13,974 bases of DNA from Clostridia bacterium (GTDB lineage: Bacteria > Bacillota > Clostridia > Oscillospirales > CAG-272), in assembly GCA_017629395.1 (NCBI GenBank), contig JAGBXH010000087.1, positions 1-13,974 on the forward strand. Direction: 5' to 3'. Positions 1 to 6,327 of this stretch are shown here, piece by piece (within the stretch, counting starts at the first letter, position 1; each line of letters starts with the position of its first letter). Under the pieces are notes generated by a model, which saw only the letters and a list, made by a program, of their open reading frames with translations, did no database searches and was not told the DNA's origin. A program made the translations under genes and the position numbers.

Positions 1-11
1 AGGGGCTTGCT

Positions 12-17
12 CCTCCT
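12..17 (-). promoter_or_regulatory. possible ribosome binding site of a gene beyond the left edge
   Basis: On the minus strand the sequence AGGAGG lies 19 bases after the stop codon of the preceding HAD gene, with 11 bases left before the window ends. A start codon just outside the window would sit at a usable though slightly long distance. This suggests that the minus-strand operon continues to the left. An alternative in-window ATG at 24-22 has no good Shine-Dalgarno sequence in front of it. Only the AGGAGG itself is seen; the gene is inferred. Confidence 0.3.
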
Positions 18-35
18 GCCCATGCACAAACTAAC

Positions 36-788
36 TCACAAATACTCCTCAATCAACTTAGCCACGCTCTCGGTGGTGCGGCTGACCTTGCCCAAGACCA
101 CAGGCATGGCACTTTGCATGGCATGTCCGCAAAAATCGGGCGCCTGGAGCATAGAAAGGTCGTTTTCGCCGTCGCCCACGGTCAAAATCACCTCGGGCGC
201 AAGTCCGCGGCAGGTGGACAGCTTGCGAATACCGCTCGCCTTATCCGTTCCCGCGCACACAAAATCAATGCTTTGTACGGTGGGCATCAGACCCTTGATC
301 TGCCCGGGGAACATAGCTTCGCACTTCTCACGCACAGCCAACGCGTGCTCAGGGCAGGTAAACCAGCATGATACCTGCAGCACGCGGTCCAGTCGCACCT
401 CGTCGATCAACAGATACGCATCGTCCGCGCGCAGATCGGTACTCGCCTGCACGCCCACGCTGCCCCAATCGTACGATGCAGATACCCAATCCACCTCGTA
501 TTTGAAAAATTCCTCAAACAACGCCTTTGCCACGCGTGCGGGGATACAGTTATGCCCCGTAGCGTTTCCCTCTGCATCTGTAATGACCGAGCCGTTACAG
601 CCTACCATAAAGTCATATGGCACGTTGTCCTTATCCAAAAACTTTTTGATCGAGCCCAAATTTCTGCCGCTGACAAGGCCGAAAAGGTTACCTGCCGCGC
701 GCCACGCGCGGATCGCCTCGATGTTTTCCTCGCTGACCTCGCCCAATACGTTGAGCGTGCCGTCGTAGTCACTTGCCAATATTTTCAT
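36..788 (-). CDS. HAD-IIB (Cof-type) hydrolase, tandem copy 2
   Basis: A 250-aa HAD-superfamily hydrolase, probably a cytoplasmic Mg-dependent phosphatase acting on a phosphorylated small molecule such as a sugar phosphate. Motif I is DYDGT with nucleophile Asp7 and acid/base Asp9. Motif II is Ser40 in LVSGR. The motif III Lys is probably Lys183, and motif IV is GDGENDLSML from residue 205. The middle, about residues 80-180, is the IIB cap that sets substrate choice. The length is normal for the family. The ATG overlaps the stop of the upstream HAD gene by 4 bp (ATGA), with AGAGG 8 bases in front of it. It is a paralogue of the neighbour at 785-1540: the N-terminal 40 and C-terminal 50 residues are nearly the same, while the caps differ strongly. 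The family call is secure; the substrate cannot be read from sequence. Confidence 0.93.
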   Translation of the reverse strand: MKILASDYDGTLNVLGEVSEENIEAIRAWRAAGNLFGLVSGRNLGSIKKFLDKDNVPYDFMVGCNGSVITDAEGNATGHNCIPARVAKALFEEFFKYEVDWVSASYDWGSVGVQASTDLRADDAYLLIDEVRLDRVLQVSCWFTCPEHALAVREKCEAMFPGQIKGLMPTVQSIDFVCAGTDKASGIRKLSTCRGLAPEVILTVGDGENDLSMLQAPDFCGHAMQSAMPVVLGKVSRTTESVAKLIEEYL

Positions 789-1540
789 GCTAAATACCTC
801 TCAATCAACGCTGCCACGCTTTCGGTTGTACGGCTAACCTGCTCCAAGACCACGGGCATGGCACTTTGCATGGCATAGCCGCAAAAATCGGGGGCGGTCA
901 ACATAGCAAGATCGTTATCCCCGTCACCCACGGTGAGAACAATCTCCGCTTGCAGCCCACGCAGCTCCAGCAGGCGGCGAATTCCCACCGGCTTGCCCGC
1001 ACGGACGCTGATGAAATCCACGCCCAGGATGCCGGGCATGATGCATTGCACCTCATCCCCGAACGCTTGGGCACACGCATCGCGCAAGCTCGCTGCCTTG
1101 CCGTCCTCCTTAAAGTTGGCATGCAGCTGCGTAACCTCTGTGATACTCTTACCGTCTATGACCAGCGCACCATCCTCCAAGCACACGGTGCTTTTTGGCG
1201 TGACAAGCACGCTTTCCTCGTCATAGGACACCGAAATATGATTGGGGTTGGTGGCTCTGATTTTTTCAAGCAGCGCAAAAACGGTTTGCAGCGAAATGCC
1301 AATGCACTCGCTTGCCCTGCCCTGCTCGTCCGAGATCACCGCGCCGTTATTGCCGATGAGAAAATCGTACTGCACGCCATCCTTTGCCATAAACTCACGC
1401 AAATAGCGCAAGTATCTGCCGCTGACCATACCAAACAAGTTGCCCGCAGCGCGCCACTTTTGGATCGCCTCAATATTTTCCTTGCTGACCACGCCACCCA
1501 CGTTGAGCGTGCCGTCGTAGTCACACGCTAAGATCTTCAT
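785..1540 (-). CDS. HAD-IIB (Cof-type) hydrolase, tandem copy 1
   Basis: A 251-aa HAD-IIB hydrolase with all family motifs: DYDGT (Asp7, Asp9), Ser40 in MVSGR, a probable motif III Lys183, and GDGDNDLAML from residue 205. It is probably a cytoplasmic phosphatase of unknown substrate. It is the middle gene of a three-gene operon. Its ATG overlaps the stop of the CBM9-like gene (1537-1540), and its own stop overlaps the next HAD gene (785-788). No strong Shine-Dalgarno sequence lies before its start, so translation is probably coupled to the upstream gene. By eye about half its residues match the copy at 36-788, concentrated in the core fold (for example PDFC near residue 217 and AMQSAMPVVL near 223). 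The cap region, about residues 80-180, is poorly conserved between them, which suggests duplication followed by a change of substrate. Confidence 0.93.
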   Translation of the reverse strand: MKILACDYDGTLNVGGVVSKENIEAIQKWRAAGNLFGMVSGRYLRYLREFMAKDGVQYDFLIGNNGAVISDEQGRASECIGISLQTVFALLEKIRATNPNHISVSYDEESVLVTPKSTVCLEDGALVIDGKSITEVTQLHANFKEDGKAASLRDACAQAFGDEVQCIMPGILGVDFISVRAGKPVGIRRLLELRGLQAEIVLTVGDGDNDLAMLTAPDFCGYAMQSAMPVVLEQVSRTTESVAALIERYLA

Positions 1541-2148
1541 GCGATAACCAGCTTTCCAAAATATTCGGGGCGGTGGAAATCGGGCTTCTCCGTACCCACG
1601 CGGCTCCAGGAGCCGTAATGCGGCACGGCAGTTTCGTCACCGCACTTATAAAAGTTGCCTCTGAAGGCATATCCGGGCGCAAATGCGTCCGCGTCAATGC
1701 CGTAAACGCCCTTAATGACCGAGAACGGAATACGCGCCACGATGCCCCATTCTTCATCCGTAACAAAGCCCTCTACCGTCGGCAGCGCACCGCACACGTC
1801 CAAGGTGGGTACTCTTTCGTGTCTGTCTTTTCCTACGCAGGAAAGCAGCGCACCGCGCGCGTTCATCTCCATGTTGAGATACTTGTCCGCAGTATTATCC
1901 CACGTTGCAAAAAATTCCAGGCAGGAATCGGTGTAGATGGGCTGATTATAGGCAGTATACACCGCGCGGGGATGCTTTTCGCGGCACACCATGCGCAAAG
2001 CAAAGCCGTAGCCCTCGATTTTGATCAGCTGCGCGTAAGCATCGGGCATATACGCGTCGCTCCAGGCGTACTGATCGATCACAGCGCGCGGCACGTTTGC
2101 CCAATCCGTGGGCACTTCGGCATAAGTCAAAATTCTGTATTCCTGCAT
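1537..2148 (-). CDS. cytoplasmic carbohydrate-binding family 9-like (CBM9-like) protein
   Basis: A 203-aa protein that looks like a single CBM9-like beta-sandwich. Visible family-type patterns are MVCREKHPRAVY (about 53-64), a DSCLEFF segment (74-80), a YLNMEMNARG segment (90-99) and the C-terminal block FRGNFYKCGDE, HYGSW and PDFHRPEYFG (162-198). There is no signal peptide or membrane segment, so it should stay in the cytoplasm, unlike secreted CBM9 modules of glycanases. ATG 2148 is chosen because CGGAGG precedes it by a normal distance and the family-like sequence starts there. The frame stays open upstream to 2373, but that part crosses a promoter and hairpins. It is first in an operon with two HAD phosphatases, which hints at a sugar or sugar-phosphate role; that is inference. 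No catalytic residues can be recognised. Confidence 0.85.
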   Translation of the reverse strand: MQEYRILTYAEVPTDWANVPRAVIDQYAWSDAYMPDAYAQLIKIEGYGFALRMVCREKHPRAVYTAYNQPIYTDSCLEFFATWDNTADKYLNMEMNARGALLSCVGKDRHERVPTLDVCGALPTVEGFVTDEEWGIVARIPFSVIKGVYGIDADAFAPGYAFRGNFYKCGDETAVPHYGSWSRVGTEKPDFHRPEYFGKLVIA

Positions 2149-2178
2149 AACAGACCTCCGGGGTGGTTTTATACGTTT

Positions 2179-2207
2179 ATTATAACAGAAAGGCGACGGA
2201 TTGTCAA
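2179..2207 (-). promoter_or_regulatory. sigma-A promoter of the CBM9-like/HAD operon
   Basis: On the minus strand a perfect TTGACA (-35, 2207-2202) and a perfect TATAAT (-10, 2184-2179) are separated by exactly 17 bp. Transcription would start near 2172, giving a leader of about 24 bases that contains the CGGAGG ribosome binding site before ATG 2148. Confidence 0.9.
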
Positions 2208-2289
2208 TTCCCAATGAATCGCTCCTTGGGATATTATGTGAGGAAATTGTTTCCGTTCTTTTTGGCACCGCGGGCGCAAAGAAGAACAT

Positions 2290-2401
2290 ATTTCGCTCCG
2301 CGAAATTAAACGCCGTATATAGAGTTTCGCGCCTGCGGGCGCGACAAGGGCTGCGCGCCCTTGACTTGCGCAAACTTTTGAAAAAGTTTGATCAAAACTT
2401 T
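2290..2401. repeat. cluster of four stem-loops in a 310-bp intergenic gap
   Basis: The gap 2149-2458 holds no convincing gene. Apart from the promoter at 2179-2207 and the terminator at 2427-2454 it contains four adjacent stem-loops: 2290-2306 (ATTTCGC/GCGAAAT), 2328-2343 (CGCGCC/GGCGCG, loop TGCG), 2345-2363 (CAAGGGC/GCCCTTG, loop TGCGC) and 2371-2390 (CAAACTTT/AAAGTTTG, loop TGAA). The last 3' arm can instead pair with AAACTTT at 2395-2401, so two alternative hairpins compete. Such dense palindromes between a terminator and a promoter suggest a dispersed intergenic repeat or a structured RNA. I cannot tell which from one copy. Confidence 0.6.
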
Positions 2402-2426
2402 CAATCTGTTTTGTCCGTACGGTGAG

Positions 2427-2454
2427 AAAAAGACGGCATTTCTGCCGTCTTTTT
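2427..2454 (-). terminator. intrinsic terminator of the DUF1846/asparaginase/aminopeptidase operon
   Basis: A 12-bp perfect stem (AAAAAGACGGCA/TGCCGTCTTTTT) with loop TTTC on the plus strand, lying only 4 bases beyond the aminopeptidase stop codon. The A/T flanks make it symmetric, so it could stop transcription on either strand. On the minus strand it ends the operon. Confidence 0.9.
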
Positions 2455-2458
2455 CGCG

Positions 2459-3748
2459 TTAAATATGATAGTTTCCGTCAGCATCCAAGGTGATTGCCGT
2501 TTCAAAGAACGCGCGGGATGCATTGACAAGGTGTGCGTTATCTGCGCATGCGGCAGTTTCATAGGACGAGTGCATTGCAAGCTGTGCCATACCGATATCC
2601 ACGGTATTGACCGGCAGCAAGGTGTCCGCAATGCTGCCAAGCGTGGAGCCGCCCGCGCTGTCCGAACGGTTTGCAAAGCCCTGCGTAGGCACGCCTGCTT
2701 TCTTGCACATTTCGGAGAAGAGTGCGCAGGAAATGCCGTCGGTTGCATAACTCTGCGATGCATTTGCCTTGATGACCACGCCGCCGCCCATGCGCGGTGC
2801 GTTCTGTGCATCCGAAAGCTCGGGATGGTTGGGATGCTTTGCGTGAGCATTATCCGCAGACAGCATCATGGACGTGGGCAATACGCGGCGCAGATCCACG
2901 CCCTGCGTCTGGCATACGCGTTCCAAGACGTCACGCAGCCAAAGTGCACCCGCGCCCTGCTTGGTGCGGCTGCCCGTTTCCTCGTTATCAAAGCAAGACC
3001 ATACCTGCAAGGTGTTCTCTGCCGTTGTCGACTGAATAAAGCCGATCAGCGTGCCGTATGCGCACATGAGGTTATCAATGCGCGGTGCGGAGAAAAATGC
3101 GTCATCCGCGCCCCATACGGTTGCGGGGGTACGGTTATAGAGATAGAGATCCGCGCTTACTACGTCCTCCGCCCCCACGCCTGCCGCCTCTGCGACCTGT
3201 GAGATCAGCGTGCCCTTGGCACTCGACATACCAAAGAGCGGCATCATATCGGTCTGCGCGTTGAATACAAAGCCGTCGTTATGCTTTCTGTTTTGATGAA
3301 TTGCCACGTTGGGGATCAGCAACAGATCCTTGTCCACCTTGACGTTAACCGATCTGATGGCATCACCCTCCTTGACGATGAGTCTGCCCGCCAAGGAAAG
3401 GGGCTTATCCAGCCAAGAGGACAGGATCATACCGCCGTAACGTTCGGTGTTGAGCTTGATATACTCGCCCGTATCCGCCTCGCAAACTGCCTTGAGCTTA
3501 AAGGTAGGGCTGTCGCTGTGGCTCGCCGCCAGCATGATGCCGTCGATGCGCTTTGCGGGCATGCGCAAGGCAATGATGGACGTGCCGTTCTGCACCGTGT
3601 AATATCCCTTACCGCTCTCAAGCTCCCACGCATCCTTTGCGTCCAGACGCACAAAGCCCTGCTCCTCCAGAATCTTGACAGCAGCGTCCACCGCCTGATA
3701 TGCCGTGGGGCTGTTTTCTATATAGTTCAAAAGCTCTCTTGTGTACAT
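2459..3748 (-). CDS. M18 family aminopeptidase (aspartyl-aminopeptidase-like)
   Basis: A 429-aa cytoplasmic metallo-aminopeptidase of family M18 (the ApeB/DNPEP type), a dinuclear zinc enzyme that releases N-terminal residues, classically acidic ones, from peptides. All expected ligands are visible: His77 in ASHSDSP, the bridging Asp225 in RIDN, the catalytic/ligand pair Glu256-Glu257 in DNEETGS, Asp299 in SADNAHA, and His393 in MHSSYE. The length is typical. AGGAG sits 7 bases before the ATG. Only 13 bases separate it from the asparaginase stop and no promoter lies between, so it is the last gene of the DUF1846-asparaginase-M18 operon. Pairing with an asparaginase fits supply of Asp/Asn from peptides, but the specificity is inferred from the family. 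Confidence 0.95.
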   Translation of the reverse strand: MYTRELLNYIENSPTAYQAVDAAVKILEEQGFVRLDAKDAWELESGKGYYTVQNGTSIIALRMPAKRIDGIMLAASHSDSPTFKLKAVCEADTGEYIKLNTERYGGMILSSWLDKPLSLAGRLIVKEGDAIRSVNVKVDKDLLLIPNVAIHQNRKHNDGFVFNAQTDMMPLFGMSSAKGTLISQVAEAAGVGAEDVVSADLYLYNRTPATVWGADDAFFSAPRIDNLMCAYGTLIGFIQSTTAENTLQVWSCFDNEETGSRTKQGAGALWLRDVLERVCQTQGVDLRRVLPTSMMLSADNAHAKHPNHPELSDAQNAPRMGGGVVIKANASQSYATDGISCALFSEMCKKAGVPTQGFANRSDSAGGSTLGSIADTLLPVNTVDIGMAQLAMHSSYETAACADNAHLVNASRAFFETAITLDADGNYHI

Positions 3749-3761
3749 ACTAAAACTCCTT

Positions 3762-4754
3762 TCAGTTCACCGAATCCGCGCCCACCGCCGTGGTAAAGCG
3801 CGTACGGAAATCGGCATCGTGCTCGCTGCTCCCCAGTGCCCACATAGTCTTGGCAAAGGCTGCCTCGGTGGTCATATCGTAAGCCTCCAAGAGGTTAAAT
3901 CTCTGCTTGATGGTAAAGCCCACGCGGTAGACCTCCATGTCGCTGCCCTCATGCGCCACCTGCGTCTTGATAATGACCTTGACGCCCTTTTCGGTCAGCA
4001 TAGCGATCTTATCCGCAAACGCCTCGCTGTCGTAAACGGGAATGCCGCCCACGCCAAAGCTCTCAATGATCACCGCACGGTAATTCTCCGCAAGGTAATC
4101 GAAAATACCGGGCTGAATACCGGGCGTCAGCTTCAAGACGAATACGCGGGGATCCAGCGTGTCGTAAAACACGGGCGCTTCGGGGCGAGGGCTGCGCACG
4201 TAATGCAGCACTCTGCCGCCGCGCACGACCGCCACCTCGGGATAATCCATACTGGAAAAAGCGGAATAGCTCTTGGTGCGCGTCTTGGTGGCACGCGTGC
4301 CCTCGATGACCTTGCCGTCAAACACAATGTGCACGCCCTGTGCCCCCACATCGGCAGCGTAGATGGCAGCGTTGAGCAAATTTTCTCTTGCATCGGTATC
4401 GCGCTGGGAAATGGAACGCTGCGCGCCCGTCAGTACCACGGGCTTGGGACTTTGCTGCACGAGATAGGACAGCACCGCAGCGGCATACGCCATGGTATCC
4501 GTGCCGTGCGTGATGAGAAATCCGTCGTACTCCTCGTATTTCTCGCGGACGGTACGTGCAATTGCCAGCCATTGTACGTGGCACATATTGGTACTGTCAA
4601 GATTAAAGAGCTGCAGGGTATCGATCTCGCAAACGCTTTGCAGCTCGGGAACAGTTTCCAAAAGCTCCCGGGACGTAAGCCCGGGAGCAAGACCCTGTTC
4701 GGTTGGAGTGGAGGCTATGGTGCCTCCCGTTGCGATCAGAAGGATCTTTTTCAT
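3762..4754 (-). CDS. ansA: type I (cytoplasmic) L-asparaginase
   Basis: A 330-aa L-asparaginase that hydrolyses Asn to Asp and ammonia. The N-terminal signature TGGTIA (residues 9-14) carries the nucleophilic Thr12. The second signature HGTDTM (83-88) gives Thr85 and Asp86, and Lys157 in RATKTRT completes the second triad. TGAQR (109-113) is also typical. It lacks a signal peptide, and the length fits the cytoplasmic type I rather than the exported type II enzymes. The start codon overlaps the DUF1846 stop by 4 bp (ATGA), so translation is likely coupled. GGAAA is the only Shine-Dalgarno-like sequence in front. The M18 aminopeptidase follows after 13 bp. I am very sure of the family; a related glutaminase activity cannot be excluded. 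Confidence 0.95.
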   Translation of the reverse strand: MKKILLIATGGTIASTPTEQGLAPGLTSRELLETVPELQSVCEIDTLQLFNLDSTNMCHVQWLAIARTVREKYEEYDGFLITHGTDTMAYAAAVLSYLVQQSPKPVVLTGAQRSISQRDTDARENLLNAAIYAADVGAQGVHIVFDGKVIEGTRATKTRTKSYSAFSSMDYPEVAVVRGGRVLHYVRSPRPEAPVFYDTLDPRVFVLKLTPGIQPGIFDYLAENYRAVIIESFGVGGIPVYDSEAFADKIAMLTEKGVKVIIKTQVAHEGSDMEVYRVGFTIKQRFNLLEAYDMTTEAAFAKTMWALGSSEHDADFRTRFTTAVGADSVN

Positions 4755-6235
4755 AACTTTACTTTTCCTTTTTTACCGCCCGCCACACTTTCACACGTGA
4801 CGTTAATACCAAGTCGCTTATAGGTGCGCTCGTCTACGGGTGAGAGAATGACCGAGAAGTGCGCGTCACAGCAGCGCAGCTTGTCCAGCTGAGCAAGCGC
4901 AAGTGCAGCGTTTGCATGCGTGCGCGAGCTGATCGAGAGTGCGATCAGCACCTCATCCGAGTGCAAACGAGGATTGCTTTGACGCAAATATTCGGTTTTG
5001 AGCTTGCAGATCGGCTCAAGCGCGTCTACGCTGATGATCTCCTCTTCCTTGGGAATGCCCGCCAGACGCTTCAAGGCGTTGAGCAAGAGTGCCGCAGAGG
5101 GACCAAGCAGCGAGGATGTCTTACCCGTCACGACAGATCCGTCGGACAATACCATTGCGCCTGCAGGATTTCCCGTTTGCTCGCTGCGCAAAAGAGACGC
5201 TGCAACCGCGGGATTGAGTTCAGAGCTGACGCCCGCCTGCTCCATCAGGATCTTCATCTTGGCACTGAGCGTGCCGTCACTTCCCTTTTGCTTTTCGGCA
5301 ACGGCGGTCTGATAGTATCTGCGCAGGATCTCCTTGCGGGCAGCCTCGCAGACGACCTCGTCGTCCTCAATGCAGAAGCCTACCATATTCACACCCATAT
5401 CGGTGGGAGATTGATACGGGGAGGTGCCCTGAATGCGCGTCATAATGGCACGCAGCACGGGAAAGATCTCCACGTCACGGTTATAATTGACGGTAGTCTT
5501 GCCGTAAGCCTCCAAGTGATAAGGGTCGATCATATTGACGTCGTCCAGATCCACGGTGGCTGCCTCATAGGCAAGGTTCACGGGATGGCGCAGGGGCAGA
5601 TTCCAGATGGGGAAGGTTTCAAACTTGGCATAACCTGCGCGCACGCCGTTCTGATGCTCATGATAAAGCTGCGAGAGGCAGGTTGCCATTTTACCGCTGC
5701 CGGGGCCGGGTGCGGTGATGACCGCCAGAGGCTTGGTGGTCTTGACAAACTCATTCTTACCAAAGCCGGCAGGGCTGACGATATGCTCTACGTCCGAGGG
5801 ATAGCCCTCGATTTTATAATGCAGATAGCTGTTGACACCGATGTCCGTCAGCTTGCGGCGAAAATCGTCCGCAGCCTTTTGCCCTGCATAGCAGGTAATG
5901 ACCACGCTATCCACGGTAAACGCAAGATCGCGGAAAATGTCGATCAGGCGCAGTGCATCCTGGTCGTAGGTAATACCGAGATCGGCACGCATTTTGTTCT
6001 TGGCGATATCCGCTGCGTTGACCACGAGAATGATCTCCGCATGATCGCGCAGGCTCAGCAGCATGCGCAGCTTGCTGTCGGGCGCAAAGCCGGGCAGCAC
6101 ACGTGCAGCGTGAAAATCGTCAAACAGCTTGCCGCCAAACTCCAGATAAAGCTTGCCGCCAAACTCGTCGATGCGCTTTTTGATCTGCTCGCTTTGCAGC
6201 TGCAGATATTTATCGTTATCAAAACCGATCTTCAT
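4751..6235 (-). CDS. DUF1846 domain-containing protein
   Basis: A 494-aa protein of the DUF1846 family, a conserved cytoplasmic family of unknown biochemical function common in Firmicutes. Recognised by the N-terminal block QIKKRIDEFGGKLYLEFGGK, the RVLPGF sequence that follows shortly, and an APGPGSGKMATCL segment around residues 175-186 that resembles a nucleotide-binding P-loop. The length is as expected. I start at ATG 6235 because family members begin with MK.x.FD..KYL. The frame stays open to GTG 6247 and ATG 6244, but the latter has GGGGAG only 2 bases in front. The Shine-Dalgarno to 6235 spacing is 11, slightly long. It heads an operon with asparaginase and M18 aminopeptidase, which is the best clue to its role (amino-acid or peptide nitrogen metabolism; inference). 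Confidence 0.93.
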   Translation of the reverse strand: MKIGFDNDKYLQLQSEQIKKRIDEFGGKLYLEFGGKLFDDFHAARVLPGFAPDSKLRMLLSLRDHAEIILVVNAADIAKNKMRADLGITYDQDALRLIDIFRDLAFTVDSVVITCYAGQKAADDFRRKLTDIGVNSYLHYKIEGYPSDVEHIVSPAGFGKNEFVKTTKPLAVITAPGPGSGKMATCLSQLYHEHQNGVRAGYAKFETFPIWNLPLRHPVNLAYEAATVDLDDVNMIDPYHLEAYGKTTVNYNRDVEIFPVLRAIMTRIQGTSPYQSPTDMGVNMVGFCIEDDEVVCEAARKEILRRYYQTAVAEKQKGSDGTLSAKMKILMEQAGVSSELNPAVAASLLRSEQTGNPAGAMVLSDGSVVTGKTSSLLGPSAALLLNALKRLAGIPKEEEIISVDALEPICKLKTEYLRQSNPRLHSDEVLIALSISSRTHANAALALAQLDKLRCCDAHFSVILSPVDERTYKRLGINVTCESVAGGKKGKVKL

Positions 6236-6272
6236 TGTTCCCATCACTCCCCGTGAAATCAGAATACTCTTT

Positions 6273-6301
6273 ATTTTAACATAAATTGCACCGATTGTAA
6301 A
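6273..6301 (-). promoter_or_regulatory. sigma-A promoter of the DUF1846/asparaginase/M18 operon
   Basis: Minus-strand TTTACA (6301-6296) and TAAAAT (6278-6273), each one mismatch from consensus, with a 17-bp spacer. The predicted start near 6266 gives a leader of about 30 bases before ATG 6235. A nested palindrome (6310-6327) lies directly upstream of the -35. Confidence 0.75.
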
Positions 6302-6309
6302 TAGGCGTT

Positions 6310-6327
6310 GCGAAATTTCGCGAAATT
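6310..6327. promoter_or_regulatory. nested palindromes upstream of the DUF1846 promoter, possible operator
   Basis: Two overlapping perfect palindromes: a 12-bp GCGA-AATT-TCGC (6310-6321) and a 14-bp AATTT-CGCG-AAATT (6314-6327). They run into the stop codon of the hexosaminidase gene and sit 9 bp upstream of the next -35. They could bind a dimeric regulator. As hairpins they are short and lack a T-tract, so they are a poor terminator. The function is inferred from position only. Confidence 0.35.

Noticed and set aside
7..768. 253-aa plus-strand open frame
   Set aside because: Exactly antisense to the HAD gene at 36-788, with no ribosome binding site and a composition expected of a shadow frame.
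2149..2373. N-terminal extension of the CBM9-like gene to 2373
   Set aside because: It would run through the perfect promoter and the hairpins; the start at 2148 has a good Shine-Dalgarno sequence and family-like N-terminus.
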